From Amycolatopsis coloradensis (GTDB lineage: Bacteria > Actinomycetota > Actinomycetes > Mycobacteriales > Pseudonocardiaceae), in contig NZ_MQUQ01000028.1 in assembly GCF_001953865.1 (NCBI RefSeq), positions 1 to 64,000 of the forward strand: 64,000 nucleotides of DNA, read 5' to 3'. The first letter of the stretch is position 1, and the number at the start of each line of letters is the position of its first letter. Shown here piece by piece: positions 34,421 to 42,830 of the stretch. The position numbers were made by a program, and so were the translations under genes. Under the pieces are notes generated by a model that saw only the letters and a program-made list of their open reading frames with translations, was not told the origin of the DNA and searched no databases.

Positions 34421-34840
34421 TCACGCCCTGTGATCGGCTTCCCCGGTGTCTTCGAGGAGGTCCGGCAGCGGCCGCCGCGGCTCGCGGACGCCGGCGGGGT
34501 CGCCGCCGCCCGCGATCCAGACGGTCACCACACTCCACCGCGGCAGGCATGTCCCCGCCGCCGGTGCTTGCGCGACGACTGGCCGTTCAGGAGGGGACAC
34601 GGGCTGTCCGGATCGGGGCCTTGCAGCGTCAAGCCCGCGTCGTGCCCCGACAGCCAGGCGTCGAGCGCCTGCTTTCCCACGAAGTCCGGCACCACGGCCA
34701 CGATTCCTCACCCACGACCAGGATATCGTCGGACGCCTTTCTCCGGGAGGGGCACGACACCGAATCCTGTCGGCACTCCGACGACGGCGACCGCGGTGAG
34801 GACCAGCCAGCCGAGGTTGAGCGTCCAGTACGTGCCGACT
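34421..34840 (-). pseudogene. Decayed PASTA-domain membrane protein gene
   Basis: Reading the minus strand, YWTLNLGWLVLTAVAVVGVP (a membrane helix) runs into a TGA codon near 34710. The same frame then resumes as VAVVPDFVGKQALDAWLSGH and AGLTLQGPDPDSPCPLLNG (a PASTA-like unit), and after one frame change VVAQAPAAGTCLPRWSVVTV leads to a normal end at 34421. A start codon is not visible. At least one stop and one frameshift indicate a relic. The intervening 34386-34420 shows nothing. Confidence 0.55.
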
Positions 34841-34927
34841 CGCCGGTGCGCGGCTCCCGTTCGACGAGGCGCTCGTCAGCGCGCCGAACGCGGCGGAACT
34901 CGCCGGCGTGCTCGCGCCGAGCAATGC

Positions 34928-35422
34928 TTAGAGGTAGTCGAAGAACCGGTCCCACCACGACGGCGGCCGATCCGGGGGATAGAGGGCGTCGAATCCGCTG
35001 ATCCCGGTGTACTTGGTCCACAACGGGTGTTCGGAGACGGGCAGGTAGCCGAGCGCTTCCAGTTCGTCTTCGACCTGTTTTCGCACCGGTGCCGGGAAGA
35101 ACTCTCGTTCCTCTTCTTCGTCGTAGCTGCCCGGATTCCCCAAAGTCACCGCGACGAGGCCACCGAAATTGCTGATCGTGACGGTCACCTGGTCCCGTGC
35201 GGGGGTCGCGCTCGCCGGGATCACGATCCTGCCGAGGTGGCTGGCGTCCCGGACATGGCGGTCGACTTCGCAGGTGCAGCCGAATCGGCGGCCGAGCCGT
35301 TCGGCCATTCGCTCGAACCGGGCACGTTCGGCCGGTCCGTCGAAGTCGTGCGGCACCTCCCAGTGGCCGGGTTCATCCAGCTCTCGCAGCATTGCCCAGG
35401 TCTGCTGTTCGTCGAGGGGCAT
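34928..35422 (-). CDS. Hypothetical acidic protein
   Basis: 164 residues starting MPLDEQQTWAMLRELDEPGH. Acidic, no membrane segment, with an aromatic end (PPSWWDRFFDYL). A central beta-rich part (DQVTVTISNFGGLVAVTLGN) is followed by an acidic run EEEERE. It looks like a genuine small cytoplasmic protein from composition and codon use, but I do not recognise a family. Its stop touches a short plus-strand coding-like fragment. Confidence 0.65.
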   Translation of the reverse strand: MPLDEQQTWAMLRELDEPGHWEVPHDFDGPAERARFERMAERLGRRFGCTCEVDRHVRDASHLGRIVIPASATPARDQVTVTISNFGGLVAVTLGNPGSYDEEEEREFFPAPVRKQVEDELEALGYLPVSEHPLWTKYTGISGFDALYPPDRPPSWWDRFFDYL

Positions 35423-35524
35423 CGTCGCCTCCCGGCCTCGGGTGGTCTAGTCCACTTACCGAACTGACCTTAGCCAGCCGTATCCCGTGCGGACAATGGT
35501 GGGACGAATTCTGGTCCGAAAAAT

Positions 35525-35560
35525 ATTCGCGGGAGCGAATGGGTAGCGCAGGCGCTACCC
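35525..35560. promoter_or_regulatory. Two adjacent palindromes upstream of the carboxypeptidase-like gene
   Basis: ATTCGC-GGGA-GCGAAT (35525-35540) abuts GGGTAGCGC-AG-GCGCTACCC (35541-35560). Both are perfect inverted repeats. They lie 85-120 bp upstream of the ATG at 35645, a good place for an operator of a dimeric regulator. Confidence 0.65.
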
Positions 35561-35644
35561 GTGATTCGGCAGCCAGCACTCCTGATCTTCGTGCCCGATC
35601 CGACCAGGATCGTAGGCATCGATCCGTTCGAGCAAGGAGTGCGA

Positions 35645-36781
35645 ATGACGGTACGCAAGGGTGTCGTGGTCCTGACGGTGGCGGGGCTGATGGGCGCCGC
35701 GTCGACCACGGCGGCGGACGCGGCCCCGGCCAGGGGCACCGAGCTGCAGAAGGGCCTCGACTCGTTGGTGCGCCAAGAGAAGTTCCCGGCCGCGCTCGCC
35801 TACGTGACCGATGGAAGGCGTACGGCGTCGCTGGTCGCGGGGTCCTCACGGATCGACCGCCAGGTCCCGGTTCCCCGGGACGGCACGGTCCGGGCGGGAA
35901 GCAACACCAAGACGTTCACGGCGGTCGCGGTCCTGCAACTGGTGGCCGAAGGAAAGGTGGAACTGGACGCGCCGATCGAGAAGTACCTTCCCGGGATCGT
36001 GCGCGGCGAAGGCATCGACGCCACCAAGATCACCGTCCGGCATCTGCTGCAGCACACCAGCGGGCTGCCGAACTACACCGAGTACCTCGGGCTGGAGAAC
36101 TTCGAGCAGGTGCAGCACCGGTATGTCCCGAACCACGAACTGCTCGCCGCGGCCTTGAGTCACCCGGCGAAGTTCGCGCCCGGCACGAAGTGGGAGTACA
36201 GCAACACCGGCTATCTACTGGCGGGCATGCTGATCGAGAAGGTGACCGGACGCCCGGTCCAGGAGCAGATCACCGAACGTGTGATCAAGAAGGCGGGCCT
36301 GAAGCACACCTACTGGCCGCAGGTCGGCGACCAGACGATCCAGGGACGGCATCCGCGGGGTTACGCCATCGGCAACGCCGCCACCGGCAAGGTGATCGAC
36401 GCGACCGAACTGGACCCGTCCTGGGGCGGTGCCGCCGGGCAGCTGATCTCGACGCCCAGCGACCTCGGCGAGTTCTTCCGCGTACTGCTCGAAGGCAGGC
36501 TTCTGCCCGCCGCGCAGCTGGCCGAAATGCGGAAGACGGTCGACGCGCCCCTGTTCCCGGGAACGAAATACGGCCTCGGCCTGATGAGCAACCCGCTCAG
36601 CTGCGGTGGCGTGTACTGGGGACACGGCGGGGACATCCACGGATTCGAAACCCGTGGTGGGGCCACGGAAGACGGCCGCACCGTCGGGCTCGCGGTGACC
36701 GCGATGCCAGGCACCTTCGGTGACGTCGAGAAGGGTGGCAAGGCCGTCATGGCCACTGTGGACACCGCGTTCTGCAAGTGA
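35645..36781 (+). CDS. Secreted D-Ala-D-Ala carboxypeptidase / class C beta-lactamase-family protein
   Basis: 378 residues from ATG 35645 with AAGGAG nearby. A signal peptide (MTVRKGVVVLTVAGLMGAAS, cleavage near ADAAPA) is followed by a serine penicillin-recognising domain: SNTK (nucleophile Ser), the HLLQHTSGLPNYTEYL segment, YSN in KWEYSNTGYL, and HGG in YWGHGGDIHG. It resembles Streptomyces R61-type DD-carboxypeptidase by motif and size. Unlike the operon hydrolases at the left end it is exported. It probably acts on peptidoglycan stem peptides. Confidence 0.88.
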   Translation: MTVRKGVVVLTVAGLMGAASTTAADAAPARGTELQKGLDSLVRQEKFPAALAYVTDGRRTASLVAGSSRIDRQVPVPRDGTVRAGSNTKTFTAVAVLQLVAEGKVELDAPIEKYLPGIVRGEGIDATKITVRHLLQHTSGLPNYTEYLGLENFEQVQHRYVPNHELLAAALSHPAKFAPGTKWEYSNTGYLLAGMLIEKVTGRPVQEQITERVIKKAGLKHTYWPQVGDQTIQGRHPRGYAIGNAATGKVIDATELDPSWGGAAGQLISTPSDLGEFFRVLLEGRLLPAAQLAEMRKTVDAPLFPGTKYGLGLMSNPLSCGGVYWGHGGDIHGFETRGGATEDGRTVGLAVTAMPGTFGDVEKGGKAVMATVDTAFCK

Positions 36782-36868
36782 CGGCTGTGGTGATTCGTGT
36801 GCTAGCCCGAATCGCGACTCACGGCCACCCGGACACTCCCGGTCCCGGCGCCGTGGTCGCTTGAAGTA

Positions 36869-36918
36869 CAGGAAGGACCCCCTTGCCTGCGCCTAGGTAC
36901 AGGAAGGGGTCCTTCCTG
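36869..36918. repeat. Inverted repeat with 13-base arms
   Basis: CAGGAAGGACCCC (36869-36881) and its exact complement GGGGTCCTTCCTG (36906-36918) around a 24-base loop, with TACAGGAAGG repeated inside the loop. It may act as a terminator between the convergent genes. Its GGGGTCCTTC core resembles the palindrome at 12933-12956. Confidence 0.75.
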
Positions 36919-36931
36919 GACTGGGGAAGGT

Positions 36932-36978
36932 GTGAAGGTCGCGTTTCTTCGGCTCAGCCGAGGGAAGGGGGCCTTCAC
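36932..36978. repeat. Dispersed repeat with palindromic core (copy 2)
   Basis: Outer arms GTGAAGG / CCTTCAC enclose TCGGCT-C-AGCCGA. The 30 bases 36934-36963 match the reverse complement of 12891-12920 at all but two positions. Confidence 0.7.
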
Positions 36979-37105
36979 GCGCCCTCATCGTGACCGGTGG
37001 GGCTAATGAGGCTCCCCGCGAGTGCTCCAAGTCGCCTGCCGCAGGTACCTAGAACACTCTTGGCCCTAACCCGAATCGCGACTATCCCGGCCTGGGCGTT
37101 CGCAG

Positions 37106-37849
37106 CTACAGCTTCCCGATGGCCGCCCGGAAACCCTCCAGCGCCGCGCGGTAGAAGCGCGGACCGTACGACACCCGTGCCACGCCGAGTGCCCGGAGCG
37201 CGGCCACATCCAGTTCCTCGCCGACGTTCCCGTTCACCGGACACGCGAGTTCGGTGACCAGTGCGGCGACGTCGTCCCGGCGTCGCATCCCGATCGGGTA
37301 CACGCAGTCGGCTCCGGCTTCCCGGTAGAGCCTGCCCCGCCGGATGGCCTCGGCAAGCCTTTCCGGCTCCGGGATCCTGCGGTCACCGAGGAACGCGTCG
37401 ACCCGGGCGTTGACGACGATCGCGACGCCCGCCCCGGTCGCGGCCGAGCGGATGTCCGCGAGCCGCTGCGCATGCGCGCCGGCATCGATCAGCTCGCCGG
37501 TCCGGTGATCGGTGTCCTCCAGGTTGCAGCCGACGGCGCCGGTCTCCAGCAGCCGGTCCACGAATTCCCGCGGTGCCAGGCCGTAGCCCGCTTCCGCGTC
37601 CACGGTGACCGGCAACGAGACCGCGCGGGCGACCCGGCTCGCCGCCGCGAACATCTCCCGCCATGGCGCGCCTTCGCCGTCGGGATAGCCGAGCATCGCG
37701 GACACGGCGGCACTGGCGGTGGCGATCGCGGGGAAACCCGCTTGCGCCACGACTTCCGCGCTCGCCGCGTCCCAGACGTTCGGCAGGACGAGCATTTCCC
37801 CGCTGTGCAGGGCACGGAGCGTTTCGGCTCGGGTGTTCAGGTCGGTCAT
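37106..37849 (-). CDS. Isocitrate lyase / PEP mutase family protein
   Basis: 247 residues. Superfamily features are MLVLPNVWDAASAEVVAQAGF at the start, VTVDAEAGYG (metal-binding Asp/Glu strand), VGCNLEDTDH, and VNARVDAFL with the Arg that binds the carboxylate. The lyase KKCGH loop is absent, as in the PEP-mutase-like subgroup of oxaloacetate/phosphonopyruvate-type hydrolases. Substrate not deducible. It lies 36 bp downstream of the sigma factor gene on the same strand and is likely co-transcribed. Confidence 0.85.
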   Translation of the reverse strand: MTDLNTRAETLRALHSGEMLVLPNVWDAASAEVVAQAGFPAIATASAAVSAMLGYPDGEGAPWREMFAAASRVARAVSLPVTVDAEAGYGLAPREFVDRLLETGAVGCNLEDTDHRTGELIDAGAHAQRLADIRSAATGAGVAIVVNARVDAFLGDRRIPEPERLAEAIRRGRLYREAGADCVYPIGMRRRDDVAALVTELACPVNGNVGEELDVAALRALGVARVSYGPRFYRAALEGFRAAIGKL

Positions 37850-37885
37850 CGGTTCCTCCTCGATCGGTACGGGACAGGGCGGGGA

Positions 37886-38905
37886 TCAGCCGCGCAGCGA
37901 GCGGGGAAGCCCGAAAGCGGCGAGCAGTGAGTTGTCGAGGAACCGGGTCATCGCGGTGATCCGGTCACCTGCCAGTTCCAGCACGAGCACCCCGTGCGCG
38001 TGCCCGATCGGCGTCCTCGGATCACGGAGGTAGCAGCCGAAGGCGGGTTGACCGTTCGCGCGGGTCGGGATCAGCGAGTACCGGCGGCCGTCACAGAGCG
38101 CGACGGTGGCCAGGAAGTGCCCGACGGCGTCGGGGCCCTGGTATTCCAAGGGAAGCGGGGGCATGGTCAGCCACGCGTCGTCGGTCAGCAGCGCCACGAT
38201 GGCCGCGACGTCGCCGGTCTCGAAGGCGCGGGTGAATTCGTCGACGATCCGGCGTTCCCGCGGCGAATCGGGCAGGGGAGCGGTCTCACGTCCGCCGTCG
38301 GGCATCTCCTTGGCCAGCGCCGAACGCGCACGGTTCAGTGCGCTGGTCACGGCGTTCTCGGTGGTGTCGAGGATCCCCGCCACCTCGGCGGCACGGAACC
38401 CGAGGACATCCCGCAGCACCAGTACGGCCCGCTGCCTCGGCGGAAGTTGCTGAAGTGCCGCCAGGAACGCGAGCGAGATCGACTCCCTTGCCTCGTGGCG
38501 CGCCTCCGGGCCGGGCACCTGATCGGCGATCCCGTCGAGGAGGACGTCGGGGTAGGGCTCCAGCCAGCTGGGTTCCGGGCGGCGGCGCGACGGCTCGGGC
38601 AACGGGACCTCCGGTCGGTGGGCCGCGTGGTCGTGCGGGCGGCGCCCGCCCGCCCGCAGCGCGTTGAGGCAGCGGTTGGTCGCGATCCGGTACAGCCAGG
38701 TCCGCACGGACGCGCGTTCCTCGTACGTGCCGATCCCGCGCCACGCGGCCAGCAACGTCTCCTGCACCAGATCCTCGGCGTCCTGCACGGAGCCCAGGAA
38801 GCGGTAGCAGTGCACCTGCAGCTCACGGTGGTACGGCGCGACGAGGTCGCGGAAAGCCTCGCCGTCCCCGGTCTTGGCCAAGCTCAGCAGCTCGTCCGCC
38901 CCCAT
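37886..38905 (-). CDS. ECF RNA polymerase sigma factor with SnoaL-like C-terminal domain
   Basis: 339 residues from ATG 38905. Sigma2 region: YHRELQVHCYRFLGSVQDAEDLVQETLLAAWRG. Sigma4 region: LQQLPPRQRAVLVLRDVLGFRAAEVAGILDTTENAVTSALNRAR. The last 110 residues form a SnoaL-like cone (FTRAFETGDVAAIVALLTDDAWLTMPP onward), as in the SigG/SigJ-like large ECF proteins. In that group the C-terminal domain modulates activity instead of a separate anti-sigma factor, and none is encoded here. It heads an operon with the PEP-mutase-like gene. Confidence 0.9.
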   Translation of the reverse strand: MGADELLSLAKTGDGEAFRDLVAPYHRELQVHCYRFLGSVQDAEDLVQETLLAAWRGIGTYEERASVRTWLYRIATNRCLNALRAGGRRPHDHAAHRPEVPLPEPSRRRPEPSWLEPYPDVLLDGIADQVPGPEARHEARESISLAFLAALQQLPPRQRAVLVLRDVLGFRAAEVAGILDTTENAVTSALNRARSALAKEMPDGGRETAPLPDSPRERRIVDEFTRAFETGDVAAIVALLTDDAWLTMPPLPLEYQGPDAVGHFLATVALCDGRRYSLIPTRANGQPAFGCYLRDPRTPIGHAHGVLVLELAGDRITAMTRFLDNSLLAAFGLPRSLRG

Positions 38906-39017
38906 GTCCGGTTCCTTCCTCGTGTCGTGTCCCTCGGAAGAATGGACACCGCCGTCGCCGGAAACTGGTCGGTCTCGGCCCAGCTTCCTCCGATTCCACG
39001 GAAAACCGGGAGAACGA

Positions 39018-39053
39018 CGATGGCCCGCCCACGACACTGTGGGCGGGCCATCG
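39018..39053 (-). terminator. Strong terminator hairpin
   Basis: A perfect 15-bp stem (CGATGGCCCGCCCAC / GTGGGCGGGCCATCG) with a 6-base loop. It lies 57 bp beyond the stop of the secreted hydrolase gene and upstream of the sigma factor gene, so it insulates the two on the minus strand. Confidence 0.8.
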
Positions 39054-39109
39054 CTCGATCCGCTGTCACCCGGCGATCGGGCGCCGGGTGAGCAGCGGTC
39101 TTCACCGGG

Positions 39110-39883
39110 TCACGGCGCGGGATGCGGCGGACGGCAGTTCTGTCGCGGCAGCGCGTGTGAACCGTTGGTGTACACACCGTCCGCGATCGTGTCCTCCATG
39201 ATCGAGCGGTGATCGGCGGGACGGGCCCACTGGTAACAAAGGTGCTGCGCGAAGTACCCGCCAGGCGCTTCGAAGGTGTCGAAGTGGCAGACACCGTCGG
39301 TCTCGATGCAGTAGCGGATGAACGGGATACCGCCGAAATCGGTGCGGCCGGGACCGAACGACACGTAGCCGCCGAACGGCGACGGGGCCCCGGTGCCAGG
39401 AGGGAGTACCGCGCTGATCCCGCGCCCCGGCGGACCGACGGGCTGCATCGGGTCGGCGAAGATCTTCGCCCTGAACCGCGACTTGTCCACCGCGAGCCTG
39501 CCGTCGGCGATGTCGTTCAGCACCAGGTTCGCGACCAGCGCGCCCTGCGAGTATCCGACGACGGTGAACTCCGCGCCGGGGTTCTCGTCGAAGGAGCTCT
39601 GGACGACGCGGCGGGCTTCTTCGTGCCCGCGGGCGACGCTCTGGTCCATCGGCGTCTGGTCGCAGTTGGATGCGCCGGCGGCCCCCGCCGGGTAGTGGAC
39701 CACCTTCCGGATCCCGCCCCGCAACCAGGCGTCGTTGTACACGGTCGCGGCACCGTCACAGGTGCCGCCGACGAGGATGTAGTAGCGCGCCTGGTCGGCT
39801 TGGGCCGACGGCGCGATGGCGCCGATCAGCCCGGTGGCCAGCGCGACCGCCGCCAGGACCCCCCTGAGTTTCTTCACCTTCAT
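39110..39883 (-). CDS. Secreted PE-PPE-domain / cutinase-like alpha/beta hydrolase
   Basis: 257 residues from ATG 39883; the adjacent ATG 39886 would abut the GGAAGG site. The signal peptide is MKVKKLRGVLAAVALATGL with cleavage near SAQADQ. The mature enzyme has YYILVGGTCDGAA near the start, nucleophile elbow VVGYSQGALVAN (Ser), KIFADPMQPVGPPGRG and paired Cys (CIETDGVC). This layout fits the PE-PPE alpha/beta-hydrolase domain of actinobacterial secreted esterases. Substrate unknown. Confidence 0.82.
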   Translation of the reverse strand: MKVKKLRGVLAAVALATGLIGAIAPSAQADQARYYILVGGTCDGAATVYNDAWLRGGIRKVVHYPAGAAGASNCDQTPMDQSVARGHEEARRVVQSSFDENPGAEFTVVGYSQGALVANLVLNDIADGRLAVDKSRFRAKIFADPMQPVGPPGRGISAVLPPGTGAPSPFGGYVSFGPGRTDFGGIPFIRYCIETDGVCHFDTFEAPGGYFAQHLCYQWARPADHRSIMEDTIADGVYTNGSHALPRQNCRPPHPAP

Positions 39884-39985
39884 CATTCCCTTCCGCTCGA
39901 CTACGGTGCGTGTCGGAACGTTAGGGATGCGTCATGAAATTTCGATGAAACCCGCCGTCAGGGTCAACGAACTGGGCCGAACGCC

Positions 39986-40336
39986 TCACCGATGGGACAG
40001 CACGTTGACCACGTGGCCGCCGGGATCGCGGACGAAGAACCGCCGGACACCCCACTCCTCGTCGGTCAGTTCGTGCACGATCTCCGCGCCGGAGGCCTTG
40101 GCCGCCGCGTACCGCGCGTCGACGTCGTCCACCTCGATCGAGGCGACCGGGACGACGGGCGCGGTCTCGTCATGGGTCATCAGGCTCAGCTGCACCTCCG
40201 GCCGATCCGGGTCCGCCAGGGTGACTATCCAGCCCTGGTCCATCACGACCTCGAAGCCGAGCACCTGGACATAGAAGGCTTTCGCCTGCTCAATTGACTG
40301 AGTCTCGAGGTCGGGAACCACTCTCTTGATCGTCAT
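39986..40336 (-). CDS. VOC-family (glyoxalase/bleomycin-resistance-type) protein
   Basis: 116 residues from ATG 40336 (MTIKRVVPDLETQSIEQAKA). Two beta-alpha-beta-beta-beta halves are visible: YVQVLGFEVVMDQGWIVTL and VDDVDARYAAAKASGAEIVH through FFVRDPGGHVVNVLSHR. Metal-site Glu/His are only partly obvious. It overlaps the MFS gene's 3' end by 47 bp on the same strand, so the two are translated from one message in different frames. Confidence 0.82.
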   Translation of the reverse strand: MTIKRVVPDLETQSIEQAKAFYVQVLGFEVVMDQGWIVTLADPDRPEVQLSLMTHDETAPVVPVASIEVDDVDARYAAAKASGAEIVHELTDEEWGVRRFFVRDPGGHVVNVLSHR

Positions 40337-41558
40337 GCGCCGATACTGGCACAGGGGTCCGACGCTTTCGGGGGAGCAGCAGCGGCGTCGCGAGCATGAG
40401 AACGCCGGCGACGCCGGCGGCGGCACGCGGGCCGGTGAACGCGGCGAGCAGACCCCACAGCGCGGTCAGGGCCGCGGTGGACAGCTTGCCCGCGATCGAC
40501 CAGGCCGACAGCGTGCGCGCCGCGCGGTCGGCGGGCACCAGTTCGAGTCTGGTGGTGGCGAGCACCGGGTTGAACACCCCGATACAGGTGATCAGCGCGA
40601 ATTCGACCACGATGACCAGGATCAGCCCCGAAACACCGGGATGGATGAAGACCAGCCCCACCGGCCAGCAGACACGCAGCCACCCGGAGACGAAGAGGAC
40701 GCTGTCCCGGCCGAACCGGGGCACCACCCGCCGGGAAAGTCTCGCCCCGATCAGTCCACCGAGACAGGGCACGGCGAAGGCGATCGCGTACTCCAACGGC
40801 GTGAAGCCGAGCTGTCCGAGCATCAGGACGGCGAGCAGCGGAGCGGTCGCCATGATCAGGCCGTTGACCACGATCGTGTTGACGAACAGGGGCCGCAACG
40901 TCGGGTGGGTGAGGATGAACCGCCAGCCTTCCCGCAGATCGCGGCCACTCAGCCGAGGCCCGTCCGGTTTCGCGGGTGCCGGTTCCGAGCCGCCGACGGC
41001 ACGGATCCCGGCAGCCGAAAGCAGGTAGCTGACCGCGTCGGCGGCGACCGTGATCACCGGTCCGAACAGGCCGACGGCGAAACCGCCGAGCGGCGGGCCG
41101 AGCACCGTCGCGGTCCAGGTGGTGGACTCGAACCTGGCGTTCGCGACGAGAAGATCCTCCCGGGGCACCAGCGATTTCAGGAACGCGCCGCCGGCGGCCA
41201 GGAAGGTGATGTCGGCCGCGGCGACGATCACCGACACGGCGAGAAGCTGGCCGAAACCGAGCAGTCCCAGCGCGTACGCCAAGGGGACGGTCAGCAGCGC
41301 CCCGCAACGGACGAGGTCCATCGCGATCATCACCGGCCGCTTGCGGCGGAACTCGACCCAAGGACCGAGGGGCAGCGCGACCACCGCCCCCACGACGAGA
41401 CCGGCGGCGACCAGCAGCGAGACCTCGGTCGTGCCCGCCCCCAGCGTCACGATGGCGATGAGGCTGAACGCGTCGAACGCGAACCTGGTGCCGAAAGCAC
41501 TGGCCGCGTACGCCGCCCAAAGCCAGCCGAACCGTCGCCCCAGCGATCTCCCACTCAC
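40290..41558 (-). CDS. MFS transporter (EntS/MFS_3-like)
   Basis: 422 residues from GTG 41558; a TTG four codons upstream is an alternative and neither has a strong ribosome-binding site. Twelve membrane segments are expected from the hydrophobic pattern. Signature loop FRRKRPVMIAMDLVRCGAL (between helices 2 and 3) and the FESTTWTATVLGPPLGGFAVG segment are typical of the EntS-like group of exporters. Substrate unknown. The 3' end overlaps the VOC gene; the pairing of a VOC protein with a pump is suggestive of small-molecule resistance but not proof. Confidence 0.83.
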   Translation of the reverse strand: MSGRSLGRRFGWLWAAYAASAFGTRFAFDAFSLIAIVTLGAGTTEVSLLVAAGLVVGAVVALPLGPWVEFRRKRPVMIAMDLVRCGALLTVPLAYALGLLGFGQLLAVSVIVAAADITFLAAGGAFLKSLVPREDLLVANARFESTTWTATVLGPPLGGFAVGLFGPVITVAADAVSYLLSAAGIRAVGGSEPAPAKPDGPRLSGRDLREGWRFILTHPTLRPLFVNTIVVNGLIMATAPLLAVLMLGQLGFTPLEYAIAFAVPCLGGLIGARLSRRVVPRFGRDSVLFVSGWLRVCWPVGLVFIHPGVSGLILVIVVEFALITCIGVFNPVLATTRLELVPADRAARTLSAWSIAGKLSTAALTALWGLLAAFTGPRAAAGVAGVLMLATPLLLPRKRRTPVPVSAHDDQESGSRPRDSVN

Positions 41559-41639
41559 TCGTGAGATCAAAGCAAGCCGGGTCCCCGAAGTCGAACAACG
41601 GAACGTTGGCGGATCACAACCGGGAGTTGTACGAGTCGC

Positions 41640-42830
41640 TCAGAGGTCCCCGAGCGCGGTGACCGGCGACTCGACGCAGTCGGCGACGAACCGCAGGAAA
41701 CCGCCTGCGGTCCCGCCGTCGCAGACCCGGTGGTCGAACGCCAGCGTCAGCTCACAGACCTTTCGCGCCACCAGCGCGCCGTCGACGACCCAGGCTCGGT
41801 CGATGATCCGGCCGATGCCGAGGATGGCCGCCTCCGGATGGTTGATGATCGCGGCGGAGCCGTCCACCCCGAACACGCCGTAGTTGTTCACCGTGAAGGT
41901 CCCGCCGGTGAGCCCCGCCGGTCCGAGCTTTCCTTCCCGGGCCTGGGCGGTCCGCTCGCCGATCGCGGCCGAAAGCTCCCTTGTGGACAGTGAACCCGCG
42001 TCGCGGACGACCGGCACGACGAGACCGCGGTCGGTCTGTGCCGCGAAACCGAGGTTGACGTCCCGAAGCTGGACGATTTCGTCGCCTTCGACCCGCGAGT
42101 TCAACTCGGGGTACTTCCGCAGCCCCGCCACGGCGAACCGGGCGACAAGGCCGAGAAGGCTCACCGAACGATCGGGTGCCGAGGCGTTGAGCGACTTCCG
42201 CGCGGCCACGAGTCCGGTCGCGTCGACGTCGACCCAGACCGTCGCCTCGGGGATCTGACGCCGCGACGTCGTCAGCTTGTCGGCGACGGCCTTGCGGACC
42301 CCGGTCAGCGGGATTCGCTTCTCACCTTCCCGTGGTCCGGGGACGGCGGTGGTGAGCACGGCCTCGACGTCCGCGCGCCGGATGATGCCGCCCGGGCCGC
42401 TGCCGGTGACGCGCGACAGGTCGATCCCGTTGTCCGAGGCCATTTTCCGGACGAACGGCGAGATGACGCCGGGCGCCTTCGGGGGCAGTTCGACGGCGGT
42501 GCGGGTCCGGCGGCGCCGTGTCGTGGTCATGGTCCCGTAGCCGATGAGGACGTTGCCGCTGCCCTCGCTCGCGGTCGTCACGCCGGGTTCGGTGAAGCCG
42601 GGGCCGATGGTGAGCAGGGGAGCGCCGACCGGCAGCGACTGACCGGGCTCGCCGTGGAGGCGGGTGACGACGCCGGCGAACGGCACCGGTACCTCGACCG
42701 CGGCCTTCGCGGTCTCCACCTCGACGACGGGCTGGTCGACTCCGACGGTGTCGCCTTCCTTGACGAGCCAGTTCACGATCGACGCCTCGGTCAGCCCCTC
42801 GCCGAGGTCCGGGAGCAGGAAGTCAGGCAC
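41640..42830 (-). CDS. bkdC: Branched-chain keto-acid dehydrogenase E2 (dihydrolipoyl acyltransferase)
   Basis: 396 residues from GTG 42830. Lipoyl domain with VETAKAAVEVP (Lys42 modified); E1/E3-binding domain ISPFVRKMASDNGIDLSRVTGSGPGGIIRRADVEA; catalytic domain ending LAFDHRVCDGGTAGGFL (His367, Asp371). The start overlaps the E1-beta stop. A single lipoyl domain and short linkers fit the Bkd class better than pyruvate dehydrogenase E2. It transfers the acyl group to CoA. No E3 (lipoamide dehydrogenase) gene is in the window. Confidence 0.92.
   Translation of the reverse strand: MPDFLLPDLGEGLTEASIVNWLVKEGDTVGVDQPVVEVETAKAAVEVPVPFAGVVTRLHGEPGQSLPVGAPLLTIGPGFTEPGVTTASEGSGNVLIGYGTMTTTRRRRTRTAVELPPKAPGVISPFVRKMASDNGIDLSRVTGSGPGGIIRRADVEAVLTTAVPGPREGEKRIPLTGVRKAVADKLTTSRRQIPEATVWVDVDATGLVAARKSLNASAPDRSVSLLGLVARFAVAGLRKYPELNSRVEGDEIVQLRDVNLGFAAQTDRGLVVPVVRDAGSLSTRELSAAIGERTAQAREGKLGPAGLTGGTFTVNNYGVFGVDGSAAIINHPEAAILGIGRIIDRAWVVDGALVARKVCELTLAFDHRVCDGGTAGGFLRFVADCVESPVTALGDL

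Larger units (their letters stand above)
36782..37105. other. Gene-free stretch with repeats
   Basis: About 320 bp between convergent genes. It contains the inverted repeat at 36869-36918 and a second repeat at 36932-36978. The 13-mer CCGAATCGCGACT occurs twice (near 36809 and 37070). One or more of these probably ends transcription from both sides. Confidence 0.55.

Noticed and set aside
34848..34931. Plus-strand coding-like fragment LPFDEALVSAPNAAELAGVL
   Set aside because: It reads like the C-terminus of a protein but has no start and overlaps the end of the neighbouring gene; kept as a possible gene scrap only.
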